DNA from: Chalciporus piperatus
Taxonomy: Eukaryota > Basidiomycota > Agaricomycetes > Boletales > Boletaceae
Direction of reading: 5' to 3'
Assembly: GCA_038093975.1 (NCBI GenBank)
Contig: JBBPTG010000083.1
Location: 53,196 to 117,195 of the forward strand
Length of the DNA stretch: 64,000 nucleotides
A model generated the notes under the pieces. That model was not told where the DNA came from. It was given only the letters and a program-made list of their open reading frames with translations, and ran no database searches. Both the position numbers and the translations under genes were made by a program. Positions 12,301-25,861 of the stretch are shown here, one piece after another. Position 1 is the stretch's first letter, and every line of letters begins with the position of its first letter.

Positions 12301-12749
12301 TGTGAGTAAATCCTCCTGGTCTTGGTTGTCCACCCATGGTAACACATGTACGGCTTCGTGCCACCTGTAGTGAGTCATCGGATGCAGGATTCGTTCGGGC
12401 TTTATTCGCGGAAAATTCGTGCTAGATCAGTATTGTTATTGCATCTACTCTGCTGGTTCACCTGATGGACTGTTTGGAATTTTTGAGGATCGCAATGTCG
12501 TTTGCCTCTCAATTATAGGATCTCCAAGGTATACTGCACTTTTACATGTTTATCTTGTTCATTTATGTTATTTTGGAACATCTACCTTATGTACCTGTCC
12601 TAGTCTGTAAAAACCATTGCTGCGCTAACACTACCAAACAATGAGCCCGCGTCAGAGTCGCGTCCTCGGATGGCTAGCCATCGTCAACATCAAACTCTTG
12701 CGTCAATGAGCAAGGCCACAGCCGCTCTGCTCTACTACCGTCGTCCATC
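12301..12749. promoter_or_regulatory. Intergenic region upstream of APC1
   Basis: About 450 nt holding the 3' flank of the zinc-finger gene and the leader of APC1. Several upstream ATGs (for example 12641 and 12670) open very short frames before the chosen start and could act as uORFs. No other gene is visible. Confidence 0.35.
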
Positions 12750-15700
12750 ATGAAGTCCGAGATCTCTGTCCAGCTTTATCCCGAGACTCCTTCCGCTGCT
12801 GTCGATTATCTTGCTCACCGAACTTCAATAACTTCATCCTCAGGCTCGGACACTGATGATGAGTCCGCTTTGCTTCGTTCCATCAGGAGCGCCCTGAGAG
12901 CTTCCACGTCCACCACGGTCAACACAGTCTACGCGCCGCTGTACGATGACGAATGCGACTCCTGGGCCGAGCAGGAACTCGCTTGGAACGATCACTGCGT
13001 CGTTCTGAGCCACGGAGGAGTCATTCGAAGGAAATGGGATTTTTCGGATGAAGAGCAAACCATCCAATGCGCGTGCTTAGGGAGGTTCGCCTACACTAAC
13101 ACCACGGGTCCCGTTCACGGCAGTGCACACTACACCTCAAAGGCAAGTGATCAGCCGTTGGACCCGTCAGACGAATCCGTCTTCGGTCCTTTCAAAGCCG
13201 TTCAAGAGGAGCGGCAAAAGATAAAGCACTCGCAAGAGGAAGTCACTGCCGTCTTCGTATTCTTACGCAGTATCGGCAAGGTCTACCTGATTAATGGAAC
13301 GGACTACACGTTTTCCCTACCTTTCCTCGTTCGCAAAGTATGGCCGCTGCATCCACACGGTGTCATGATACAACGTCTTCTCGATCCTTTGGAGATAGAC
13401 GAGTGTCGGGCTACCGGCGATGCACCTTTACCAACGATTTTCACTATCACAAATGCCTTCGCGGAGCCTGCTGCTGTTGGTATTACTGCGGGTATAGTTG
13501 GTGGTCCCTCCGGCCTACCCACTTGTTTGTCCGACGAGGAGAGCCAATCTGGGCCGCTAGTTGCTATCCCAGCCGTCGAAGAAGTTGTCTGGGTATCCCG
13601 AAAACCATTTGCCATCGATGACATCTTCATCACGCTCAACTCTGAACTGCAAGAGATATCCATCTGGCGTTACGTTTACCAACCCGGTCGTCGCGTCTCA
13701 ACAGCTCGGTTTGACCTTAGCTTCGGTCTGGACCGCATGGCGCTTGGTAGCGACTCTGAGCTAGATGTGCTCTCGACCTCGATGGAAAACGGCAGGATGA
13801 AGGCTTCCTTTTGGGCACAAAAGTTGGGCACGCATCCTTCTTCCAACCCAGTGTAAGCTTGTATATCTCAGATTACTCGACTCAAGATTCCGATGTCTTT
13901 TCCAGACAGGGATCGTCCCCTCAAATTTCTGCAGCACTATTCGACCAGCGCTTCGATGGTATTCGTGACCAAACGCTGTTGGCAGTTTGCATGCCTGCCG
14001 CCCCAGCTGTGGTCTTTCAGCTCACATTGGAGGAGGTGAACAAAATGGTACACTGCAGCTATTTGAAGACTATCGATGCCATCTCCGTCGTCCCCGTCGG
14101 CGCCACCCGCAAGGAGATATGGGACCTACTCGCCGTCAAAACAGATGGGACTGTATCTATTTTTACTCATGGGTTGCAAGAGCTCCCTATCGTCCTCAAG
14201 GTCGCGCAGAGCGCCGATGCTGGTTCGTCCATAACAGGAGTGACATCAGTGAAATGGGCTTGTGTGTCCTCGGTAACGCTGCTCTGTGCCGGAGGGGAGG
14301 TTTATCGTGGCAAATTTGACATGCTACCCCGCGATCGCCTAGTCAATCAAGCCTTGCAAGCTTTGTCCCTGATTATTCCCTCAAAAGAAACGTTTGACCT
14401 ACACCGAGGGTTTCTCGAGGCCTGGTCTCAGCATCATTTCTGGACTACCCCACGCGTAGAATTCCGTTCCCTGACTTCTGCACTCGTCCGCATGCTGCAG
14501 CTGATGTCTGTCAAACCCTACGAAGGTGACCGCCCATCGACACCTTGGGAGGAGTTTTGTGCTCGAAGTACAAACCACCGGAATGCCCTCGATGACCCTG
14601 CGCTGCAACATCTATCCCTGCCAGTTCTCCCAAGAGCCCAGCAATGGCATCTCACCGCCTCGAAACCAAACCCTTTGCTTGCACCTGTGCTGTATGTGCT
14701 TCATATGCTCGCCGAAGACCTTCGCCTTGTAGTGCATCGTCATGACTCCCTCATGCTGCTCGTCCCCTTGGTTTGTCACCTCGCCCACATCATCCGCCCC
14801 GAGTGGGCAGATTACTGGAAGCGCCTTTGTCCGAACATCATGCCTTCGTGGCCTTCATCTTCTACCACACGTCCGTATTGTTTCTCCCTAGAATTTGGAG
14901 CACGAGGCTGACGGGCTCCCAGGCATCGAGATGCTTGATGATCGAATACCCGTTTGGCCGCCTGACATGGCCGCCATACTGTACGGCAGAATCAGCAACC
15001 CTGACTGGCGATTCCCGATATTCGAAACCCCACGTTTAGCTACCATGTTCAACATTCAACCTTCCTATGCTTTTGGCAAGATTGAACCATTGGTTTCTCT
15101 CCAGCGCCTCACTACTGCATACCTCTGTCTTTCTGATAGCTCCATTCCATCGACTCAAAAACGAGCGGAGATGACGGTCGAAACTCTTGTGCGTATGTGG
15201 GGTACTGCGAAGAAAGGACATCTATTCCTGGACAGCTTGCCTCTGGGCATTGCTGCTCCTCTTCGCGAGGCGATCCGGACCTGCCAGCTCTCACCCCCTT
15301 CCCACTGGCAACCAGAGCTCTATGAACTTGTTGGCAGGCGCGACCTGGCTTTCAGTGTTGCAAAGGTGCAACCGGTAGTCTCGCAACAAGGGGTTTTCCA
15401 ATCTGCAGAGACGTACATGGTAAGGTCCCTCCTGGTGTCGCTTCCTTTGTCTCAATCGTTGTCAGACCACTCATCGTCGGACCACTATTAACGCTCTAGT
15501 CGACCAAGCAAAAGCTGCAAGCGCGGGTGAAGTCGATACACTCTCCGGCGTGGAGCTGGGTCTGAAATCTTTCACAAGCATCCGATTCGGTCAGGATCGT
15601 CGGTTGGAAGAAGTAGCGCGTATGCTGTGCTCGTCGAAGATCCCTTCTGTTCGGCTCGTCGAGCGACCAGATTTGAAGTGAGTGGCGGCTAACCACGAAC

Positions 15701-18527
15701 GAATAGCTTAACGAACAGCTATTACAGCGAACATGACCAAGCCAAGGAACAGCAGCACCAAGTCGTGCGGGTTGCCGAGAGAACGTTGGCCTTGCCCTAC
15801 GGCCGAGCCATGTTCACCTTTGGCTCTGTGCTAACGGTCACTCGCGAAGCTTATGTCATTCCCAAACTCGAATATCAAGTCAGGATTCAGCCTCCCAATG
15901 TCATCAGTGGGCCCGAGCCTGGTAAGATACCCCTCGAATGCACCAACTGGGGAGAGTTCCACAATGGGGTTGCCGCTGGCCTGCGCATCGCTCCCGGGGC
16001 GCGGGGCGTAGAGAGTTCTTGGATTGCGTTCAACAAGCCCTCCGAGCTGACCCCAGAGCACGCGGGATTCTTGTTCGGCCTCGGGCTGACGGGCCACCTC
16101 AGAGAGATGTTGACCTGGCATACGTTCGGCTACCTCACCCCGAAACACGACCTGACCTCCATTGGTGTTCTCCTCGGGCTGTCCGCGGCAAACATTGGGT
16201 CAGGGAACATGCACGTCACCAAACTGCTCGCTGTTCATACACCGGCGTTACTGCCGACGCCCACGGTTGATCTGAATGTCTCCCTCATGACCCAGGCAGC
16301 TGGTTTGGCCGGAGTCGGGATCCTCTATCTAGGCACGAAGGACCGGCGCATGGCGGAAGTCTGTCTCAACCAAATCAGTCGCAGGGACCTTGTCCAGCCT
16401 GATCTCAGCAATGAGCACAGAGAGGCTTATACCTACTCAGCCGCTCTTGCTTTTGGGATGATCATGCTTGGTAGGGGCTCATCGATACCCGCGGACGTCG
16501 CTTGTCTCCACCGTTTACGTGTGCTTGTTCACGGAGAAACGAAATCCATTGCGATGGGGCAAAGCCGTCCTACCTTTGATGTCAACATCACCTCCCCAGC
16601 GGCGACGATCGCCCTCGGCCTCATGTACTTGAAGACGGAGCAGAAGGATGTGGCTGACATCCTCGAGATTCCGAGCACGGTCATTGAACTGAATCACGTT
16701 CAGCCGAGCTTCTTGGTATTGCGTACGATCGCGAGGTCGTTGGTTATGTGGAACACCATAGGATCGACTGCGGACTGGCTGATGTCACAAGTCCCCGGGC
16801 CCATCATGAAAGCCATGCAAGACCATATCGCCAACAAACGGCAAGCCGATGATGCAATCGAGTTGGCTTACTACAATATCATCGCCGGTTGCTGCTTCGC
16901 CGTTGGATTGAAGTACGCTGGTACTGCGCGACACGAGGCATACATCATGTTGTCGAACTACTTTGATATGTTCAGTCGATTTGTTGCGACGAGCGGTAAG
17001 ATCCTGATACAAGTCTGTGCGCCAGGCGCTGATGGGTTTTCAGGTCCCACCTTTGATCATAAAATCAAGCGCTCGGCGGTGCGAGAGGGTCTCAATCTCA
17101 TCTCTATCGCACTTTGCATGGTCATGGCAGGCACCGGGGAGATCTCGTGCTTGAGGCGACTCCGCTATGCCTTTGGGATGTATCACCAAGCTTTCAGATA
17201 CGGCGTACATGTTGCGACGCACCTGTCCCTCGGCTTGCTGTTCCTTGGCGCTGGCCGTTTCACACTGGGGACATCAAACGCTGCCATCGCCTGTCTAGTC
17301 ACTGCCTTTTTCCCTCGTTTCCATCATGTCTCATCGGACAACAAAAGCTACCTTCAAGCACTGCGACACCTGTGGGTACTTGCAGTAGAGCCCCGTTGCC
17401 TCATCGCTCGAGATGTCACCACGCGTGAGGCAGTCTATCTCCCCGTCAAGATCACCACAAAAGAAGGCAGTGAAAAGGGCGTCACACAACTCATCTCGCC
17501 TACTCTCATCCCAGACTTTGGGAAGCTCGTGTCCATCAGGATTGATACCCCCCGTTATTGGCCATTCTTCGTCGATTTTGAGAACGTTCCCGACCATAAA
17601 ATGGGCTTCCTTCAGAACCAGACGTTATATGTCAAGCGGAGGACGGCGTTCCTCAGCTATACAGAAGATCCCAGAGGGAGTAGGAGCTTGTTTGTCCGCT
17701 CTGGTTCATCTGCGGGTGATGCAGCGACTCTCGACTTCCCACAGTTGACCGACGCGAAAGCCCACCCTGCAAGCGACCTCACCCATTTCATCTCCTCGTT
17801 TTCCAACGATACGCTCTTCCTCGCATTTGCAGATTACTTCTCCCGCGACGATGGCGAGACTGCAGCAGAGAGGACATTCCACGCATATTGCCACGCAGCA
17901 CTTCTAGATAGCATTCTTCAAGACAAAATGGAAACGCTTCAATCCCATCTCACACTGTATCAATATCGCACACATCCACAGTCTACGGCCCATTTCCACC
18001 TTCGCCTGCAAGACCTCCGATTCGCGGTCGACTTTTATAGCAAGGTCTTTGACCGTCGGTTCAGCGGCCGCGCAGAACACAACCCTCGTCCACCTCTCAT
18101 CCGCGAGAATACTGTATCGGGCGCTCTCCAGGCACTTGACGAACGCCTCGAGAAAGTCCAACATCATCCAGATTTCATCAAGGTTCTCCGCCGCTACGCC
18201 CGCGGCGAACCCGTCTTCAACTTACCAGAGTCAACTTCCGACCCCTCGGCTCCAAGGGAACTCTCCCGCTGGCTCGCCTGGTACCTCATGAGGAACGGTG
18301 TCCCATCTGCTTCTCTTCTTGTGATCTTGCGGCAGCTTGCACGAGACGCGCACACTCAATGTACCATTCGACCACCCCCCGAAGGAACCGCGGACTTGGC
18401 CGCGCTCGACGTGGGGATCAAGGAAGTACTGAGAGGTACTGGAACAAAGATGATCAATGCATTTGGGTCGGGTTGGTCGGGGGTGTCGCTGGATCAAATC
18501 GTCGAAGCGTGGCAAGAGGTTTCTTGA
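12750..18527 (+). CDS. APC1: Anaphase-promoting complex subunit 1
   Basis: Six exons: 12750-13852, 13906-14870, 14923-15419, 15466-15677, 15728-16995 and 17044-18527. They give about 1842 aa, close to human APC1 (about 1940). APC1 is the largest scaffold of the anaphase-promoting complex, the ubiquitin ligase that drives exit from mitosis. The N-terminal half is WD40-like. The C-terminal half carries the PC-repeat solenoid with strongly conserved blocks: TSWASFHNGVAAG-like at the start of exon 5, EHAGFLFGLGLTGHL, LTSIGVLLGLSAANIG, VMAGTGEISCLRR, GLLFLGAGRFTLGTSN and LQALRHLWVLAVEPR. The intron at 16996-17043 is 48 nt, in frame and free of stops, so it could be missed; removing it restores homology (TSGPTFDH). 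The acceptor at 15727 has an alternative 9 nt upstream, and the 14871-14922 intron was chosen by phase and its CTGAC branch point. Confidence 0.92.
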
Positions 18528-19441
18528 CCGAACGAACGAATGAGTAGGGAGTTTGTATTTATATCCTTCCCCCCATTGCATCGGCGTGCTAGGGAGTCAA
18601 TGATGTTGTATCATAGTTTCTTGAACTCCGTGACGGAACCGTGTTTGAGATGATGTCGGACCAACGTGATGCGCGTCACAGTAGTCGAGGGAGAGGATAC
18701 TTGGCAGATGATGCAGTTCTATGCCGTCTAATGATCACTCAACACGGGACCTATTTTTGTAGAAAGGGTTCCGAGAGGGTGCGGCGTACACACGCAGGTT
18801 CCAAAGATATCCGCTGATAATAATATCTAGCTCGATCACAATTGGCATCCAAATCGTCGCCTGAGGCCTGGAAGGGCCTGGGCCTGATGTTCCATCGGGG
18901 CTCCGATCGAAAATGCAAGCTAGATCAGATCACGGACGATATCCATTCCCTCTGACAAGGTCGAAGGCTACCGTGCGCGCGCAGAGATCACGTTCGTGGT
19001 TCAAACATTTAAATTAAACATAGTCCCAAACGGCCGTTCTTCCTCTGAGCGGGCCTCCATGACAGAGCGCTCTGGAAACCTCCCGGTTTTGAACATACAG
19101 CGACCATGAAGGCCGGTTCAAGTTGGACGCGATGGAAATAATGATCGTAGAATCGGACGGTAAAATAGTCTGCGTATGCAGGCACAGGCCCATGGACAGA
19201 ACCGACCGAAAGAGCAGCGCAAATATAGCGTTCACATGTGTGATATATTTAATTCCATCAATGAAGAAACATGCATAATAATTCGGGTGCGGAAGCGTTC
19301 TACTATAACACTAGCTCTACAAGCTCTACAGTGTCCCGACATCCAATAAAAGTTAACTCTGGTTAAACATACAACAGCAAGGGGGGTGTATCGGGAAGAG
19401 ATGAGAGTAACCAAGGTAAATATATTTCCAGATGAGGTCTT
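18528..19441. other. Intergenic region between convergent APC1 and DAHP synthase genes
   Basis: About 900 nt of 3' flank shared by two convergent genes. It is AT-richer than the genes around it. I see no reading frame with a recognisable domain and no RNA gene. Confidence 0.45.
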
Positions 19442-21009
<1,568 letters not shown>

Positions 21010-21211
21010 TTTTGAGAAGTGTATTAGATGGTAGGGGACGGGGGAGGGGAAGGAGGGGGAGGTTGGTATGCTGATGGGTCAAGATGATCGCAGGCTTTTT
21101 ATATGAGACGAAGTCATTCTCGCATGAATAGCTGTCCTTCCTTTTTAGGAAATAGCACCTGTACAGTCCTAATCTGGAAATTAATTGCCTGACAAGGTCA
21201 CACCAGACTTC

Positions 21212-22388
21212 ATGGAGACCGCGACGCCCAAAGTTGCCGTTGCACTTGAACCAGTGCCAGGTTTCTGTGTAAAATCAAAGGCAACCAACTGGCGCAGTTC
21301 ATACAGATGCCCATGAGCCTATCCATGTAAAGAAGGGCACGAAGATTTTCGTAAACATCGCTTGGGATCCAAACGTGCCTCCCCCACCATCTCGAAGCGA
21401 AGATGCAATCCAGCGTGCACTCCAGGGCTTCGATCTCGACGATTCGGACCCAGATGCGTGGTTCGTCCCAGTCGTCCTATCAGACGCCCGCCAAGACTCT
21501 GACAAAGGTCGGTCTTATCCGCTTTCCGTACACTTCGCCCGACCTCTATCTCCGACGCCTCTCGCATTAATTTGATTGCTCACCAATCCTTCCAGCCGGT
21601 CAGCCATCCATCATTTTTGATTGCGTGTTCAACACCTCTGTCAAGTCTCGCACACTCAAAGATCCTGAATTCAAAAGTTTCATCATCGGTACCCACTTTC
21701 ATACATACTTGCCTCTTCACCCCATCTCACCGCGTGGTACAGAGCTCGCCTTCCAGCGTATCGAGGCGCAAACGACCATCATTCTATCTCGGCAGATTGG
21801 CACGCCCAACATAGCCTCCAAAGGTAAACCGCAATCCCGCCAGGTATTCGTGCCCGCGACGCTCTATCCACCCGGTCACCCGAATCACCGTTCACCAACA
21901 AAACTCATTCACGAATTACCTGACCGCCCTACCACCGATTCCGACAAGGCACAGCCCAAGAGTATACTCAAGAAATCGACGCCGATTGCTGAGTCTCAGA
22001 CACCCGCATGGTCTTGGACCCAACAAGGTTCGAAAATCCGCATTGTCATCGAGGTTCCTGCTGTGGTAAGCAAAAATATCACTGCCTCCTGTGCGATGTA
22101 CCCAGGTAACAATGCCGACTGGTTCTCCACCCAATTCAAACGCAGACACGCGCAATTATCCCTGAATCCACGCTTGACGTTGAGCCCAGACGTGTGATAC
22201 TGCACATTCCATCACTGTACGAACTTGATATCAACCTTGATGCCTCAGACGCCGAACTTGCAGCGGTGTTCGCCAAGAATAACACCACTAACGCAGCTGT
22301 CAAGCTGAAACGCATGCGCGACCTCGACGTAGACAATGCTAAGGCCGAATGGCGCGTCGCAGATAAAATGGTCGTGCTATTCGCCTGA
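21212..22388 (+). CDS. PIH1-domain protein (Nop17/PIH1D1-like HSP90 co-chaperone adaptor)
   Basis: Five exons: 21212-21266 (or -21260), 21307-21507, 21596-21688, 21743-22065 and 22146-22388, about 304 aa. PIH1 is the adaptor of the R2TP complex, which with HSP90 assembles snoRNPs and PIKK kinases. The N-terminal PIH1 domain is recognisable (KKGTKIFVNIAWDPNVP, VPVVLSDARQDSDKAGQP, IIFDCVFNTSV, DPEFKSFIIELAFQRIEAQ). A C-terminal CS-like beta-sandwich follows (RVILHIPSLYELDINLD). The first intron is uncertain. Read straight through, the sequence spells PGFCVKSKATN, the classic PIH1 opening motif, but that frame stops. Only donors at 21261 (46-nt intron) or 21267 (40-nt intron) with the acceptor at 21306 keep phase; the second retains PGF. 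The start ATG gives METATPKVAVALEP. Confidence 0.83.
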
Positions 22389-24090
22389 TCGGCGCCACAG
22401 CTCCGCGGAGGCGGTGGTGATTTAGGCAGTGATCTGGGAGCTACTCATTTTCATGCCCGGGGGGCAAGTGGAAAGGAAGGTGTCGTAATGTCTACGTACT
22501 ACCAAGATCAACATTTCATATCATCCATGTGCATGCACTAGCTCGCTTGGTGTCCAATGGCATTGCCTCTTCGAACATGGGTTCTATCCCAACCGCACTT
22601 GATTCGCTTCTGGAAGAAACAAAACCATCAACGGAGCAAATCCTGTAAATCCTGTGTCTTCCCGCATGGTCTCCATCACTGTTTCATGGTGTCGAGCGTC
22701 GCATTAAGCCCTTTTCATCAGGCCCCTTTCTCCCTTTGTTTACTTGGCCTCGGTGCTCCCTGACAAATCGCATGGAACCGCATGTTGCTAATTAGACTAT
22801 TCCTTAAAGGCCCTCCGTCGGCGAACCCAATCCATCTTGAAGTACTTAAACCAGAGGGGGACAAGATGGCCGTCGGTATGAACGTGGGCATCACCCTGTA
22901 CTCGTCGCACGTTCACCGGACGAAGCTTGATACCGACTAATGCCATCAAGGTTTCAAGATTAGGTTTTCTTGGGGCAAAAATCACCGACACTTGGGGAGT
23001 TAACGAAGGCGGCCACTGTCCTCCGCGGTCTTGCCTTCAAAGGTTCATCTCGGACGCCTTCGCTGTTCGATCGGGAGCGACTTCGGGATCGATGCAGGTT
23101 GCCGGTGTAACCGCTCAACACAATGCCGGCCGAACTGCTTCTCATGTGCGACCCCAGTCAAACCGTGCAATTCATCTACGAAGGCAGTAGACCACGACGT
23201 TCGCATTTGGAGCAAATGGTACCAAGGAAGGTTGTTGAAAGGACAGGGTTTGTGGGAGGTTCGTGCCACCAGTGGCACCGATCTCGATCCGAGACATCAT
23301 ACGAACCGACAGCACCTCGCGATTCGCGAACTACGTTCCATACTCGAAGAATCGCCAAGACCGTAGGAAGCTCTACGGGTCATAGGTTCGGACTAGTGGC
23401 AAAACTCTTGGGGGAATTAGTTCACCATCTCGGGCCCCAAACTCGGGCTTACGACCATCATTTGACTATCACACCTCTTCTGCTCGCTTCCATGTGGGGG
23501 CATGCATCGTGATTTCTCATCCGCTCTCGGGAGAACTTGTACTAGTTACAGGATGGCAAGTTCGCCAAGTTCGAAGACTATGATGGGACAGGTGGTCGAA
23601 GATGGCACATGTTGCGTGGGTGCCATGGACGGGGGTAAGTTCAGGGTTGTTTCGTCCTCGAGGTCCTGTGATGCGACGCGCAATCCCTTTTCATTTTCTG
23701 CTCGCTCGAGCTTTTGCCATTGGCCCAGCTCTTGAATTTAGCCGACCAACGGTAGCTTCCCCACCAGAGCATGATATGTCGTGTGAAATCGACCAACCCT
23801 GGTGGGCCAACACCCTTCTTAAGCGTTCGCGATGGGAGTCGGACAAAAACATCATGCGCCCTCGACGAGTGACAAATGCGTACGCAACATCCATTGTCCT
23901 GTAATCATCTTCAAAGCACCTGTACCTCCACACGATGCGGTTCCATCATCCGTCTTACAAACAGAAGGCAAATTATTATCAGACAGAAGAGGTACAATGA
24001 ACGCACTGAATACAGGTTCGTGGATGTATGGTATGTCCGAGATGAATGCATAGGAACGAGGCACATAGCCGAATATCGGTGTCCGAGGAT
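22389..24090. other. Gene-poor stretch without a recognisable gene
   Basis: About 1.7 kb. Several reading frames of 60-130 codons exist on both strands, but none shows a known domain, plausible exon series or consistent frame. A short hairpin-like GCTCCGCGGAGGC sits near 22400. It could contain an unrecognised small gene or decayed transposon sequence; I cannot support either. Confidence 0.35.
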
Positions 24091-24969
24091 TCAAACCACC
24101 ATGGAGTCCTTCATATCAATAAAATCTGTGTCGACCGACGTCGGGGGAATCAAAGATAAACGGTTTTACGCCCTGGAAGATCGACGACAAACACGCACCT
24201 TTATACGTTTGCTTGACCTGCCTGATACCTTCGAGTTGACCCTCTTCAAGGTCGTGGGTGAGCTGTATGTTGTGTTGGTGTTTTCTGACGGACAGCGACT
24301 ACATTGGCAAAAGACGCAGGATAAGGCGCTCTTTTTCGTCCGGTGTAGTCCAAAAAGGGTACACACGACAAGAGTTTTCTGGGTCTCAGCGATCTTGGCA
24401 AGAACGTCCCGTTTCTTGTCCTCGAGGACGGCATGTGTCGCGAGGAATTCTTGGTAGATCTCCTCCCTGCACGATGGAAAGTCAAAGGTGATCCCACATC
24501 GACGCATATATGCGTCGCGCTCACATATCTTTCGTGATCCCCTCGATTTCACGCTGCTTGTGAGTGACCTGTCAAGAGAATCGAGTGAGTACGGGATGCA
24601 GGAAGCGACGACGACGAACGTGTTTGTCAAGTTCTGCTTGCGCCGCATTCAGAAACTTCCTTTGTTTCTCCTTCTTCTGTTTTTGCCACGACACTGCCGA
24701 ATTCCAACGCATATATGCAACAGACGGGCGAAATCTCAGCGGGGCGAGTATGCGTACCCTTGAATTCTGCTACAGCCATGGCGTACACTCTGCAGACACG
24801 GAGAGGAGGTCGTGGTCGCGTTCAATATGATAAATTTTGCCCAAGAGGGACTGAAGGATTGAACACACTCTAGCTCACGATCGTCGTGGTCAGTTGCTCT
24901 GCTGTGTTGGGAGAGCATATCATCTTCGTCATCAATTGGAGACACAGCACGAGTAATTTTACGCGGCAT
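24091..24969 (-). CDS. Small coiled-coil protein of unknown function
   Basis: Seven exons on the minus strand: 24969-24879, 24787-24758, 24693-24620, 24568-24525, 24466-24365, 24284-24199 and 24125-24091. They give 153 aa, and all six junctions keep phase. From about residue 35 to the end the protein is a nearly continuous alpha-helical coiled coil rich in E, K and Q (KQKKEKQRKFLNAAQAELD, KQREIEGITKDMEEIYQEF, LEEGQLEGIRQVKQTY). The N-terminus is acidic and Ser-rich (SPIDDEDDMLSQ). I recall similar coiled-coil proteins in other Agaricomycetes but know no function; a chromosome- or cytoskeleton-associated role would be a guess. The second intron boundary (acceptor after GCAGAG at 24788) is the least certain; another frame inside that intron spells a peptide (KIYHIERDHDLLSVSAE) that could belong to an alternative exon. 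A decayed partial copy lies at 26520-26670. Confidence 0.6.
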
Positions 24970-25481
24970 CGTGATCGGAGGCAGAGAGTGGAAGGGATGG
25001 CGGCGGAAGAGAAAGAGCCGAGGACGCGTCTGATAAAGACGCGATCACGTGGGCTGAGCTGTGGTCAAAATCAATCGTATTGGCATTGGACGACAAAACT
25101 AAGCAAGATATGTGGGGATTCAGCGAGTCCAGCATCCCGAAAATCTCCGCAAATATTGACCCTTCAAGCTTCAAGCTTCAAGGCGTTTGACACCAACCTA
25201 AGATCCATCGTTTGGCGGGACGAAGCCAATAGCTGCCAGCGCAATGCCACGTCGGTTCATCGCTTCGGATGGATATTACGCGAAGAAATGGTATATGTAG
25301 AGTCTGTAGACTTGCTGTAGACAGTACACTTGCTGTTGCAAGTGGCAGTGGCACTAAGATCGGAAGCATCCTTGATCGGAGTTATCCGTCGGAGTTTCGA
25401 TCTTGATCCAAACTTTAATCTTGTTTACTAGACAAGCGTCCACACTACCTTCGCTGCTCACAACACAGTCCTCCCATCAAA
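24970..25481. promoter_or_regulatory. Divergent promoter region between the coiled-coil gene and RPS28
   Basis: About 510 nt shared by two genes transcribed away from each other. A short tandem repeat of TTCAAGC lies at about 25160-25180; the same string occurs near 40606. The leader before the RPS28 ATG is CT-rich, typical of fungal ribosomal protein genes. Confidence 0.5.
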
Positions 25482-25861
25482 ATGGTACGTCTCTCCGCAC
25501 CGAGCGAATGATATCTTTATGCTAAGATCGTGATCAGGATTCTTCAAAAGCACCGGTAAAGCTTGCCAAAGTTATCAAGGTCATTCGATCGAACCAAATC
25601 CTCGAAGCGCGCCTCTCAATCTAACATATCGCATCAATTACAGGTTCTTGGACGAACGGGCTCCCGTGGTGGTGTCACCCAGGTTCGCGTTGAGTTCATG
25701 GACGACACCACACGAACGATCATTCGTAACGTCAAGGGTCCCGTTCGCGAGGAGGACATCCTTGCTTTGTTGGAAAGCGAGCGTGAGGCTCGGTCAGTAT
25801 CTCTGCCCTCGACTTGCAGGTGGTGTATGCTGATCACAACCTCATTAGCCGCCTGCGGTGA
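25482..25861 (+). CDS. RPS28: 40S ribosomal protein S28
   Basis: Four exons: 25482-25484, 25538-25579, 25644-25792 and 25849-25861, giving 68 aa, the normal length for eS28. The sequence is almost invariant across eukaryotes: [51 protein letters not shown] and EREARRLR at the end. S28 sits near the mRNA exit channel of the small subunit. The first coding exon is only the ATG; the 53-nt intron starts at the next base (GTACGT). The last exon is 13 nt. Introns are 53, 64 and 56 nt. Confidence 0.96.

Noticed and set aside
18528..19440. Possible small genes between APC1 and DAHP synthase
   Set aside because: Only short frames without start context or homology.
23031..23512. Plus-strand frames of 111 and 129 codons
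   Set aside because: No domain recognised, they overlap one another in different frames, and codon use is not gene-like.
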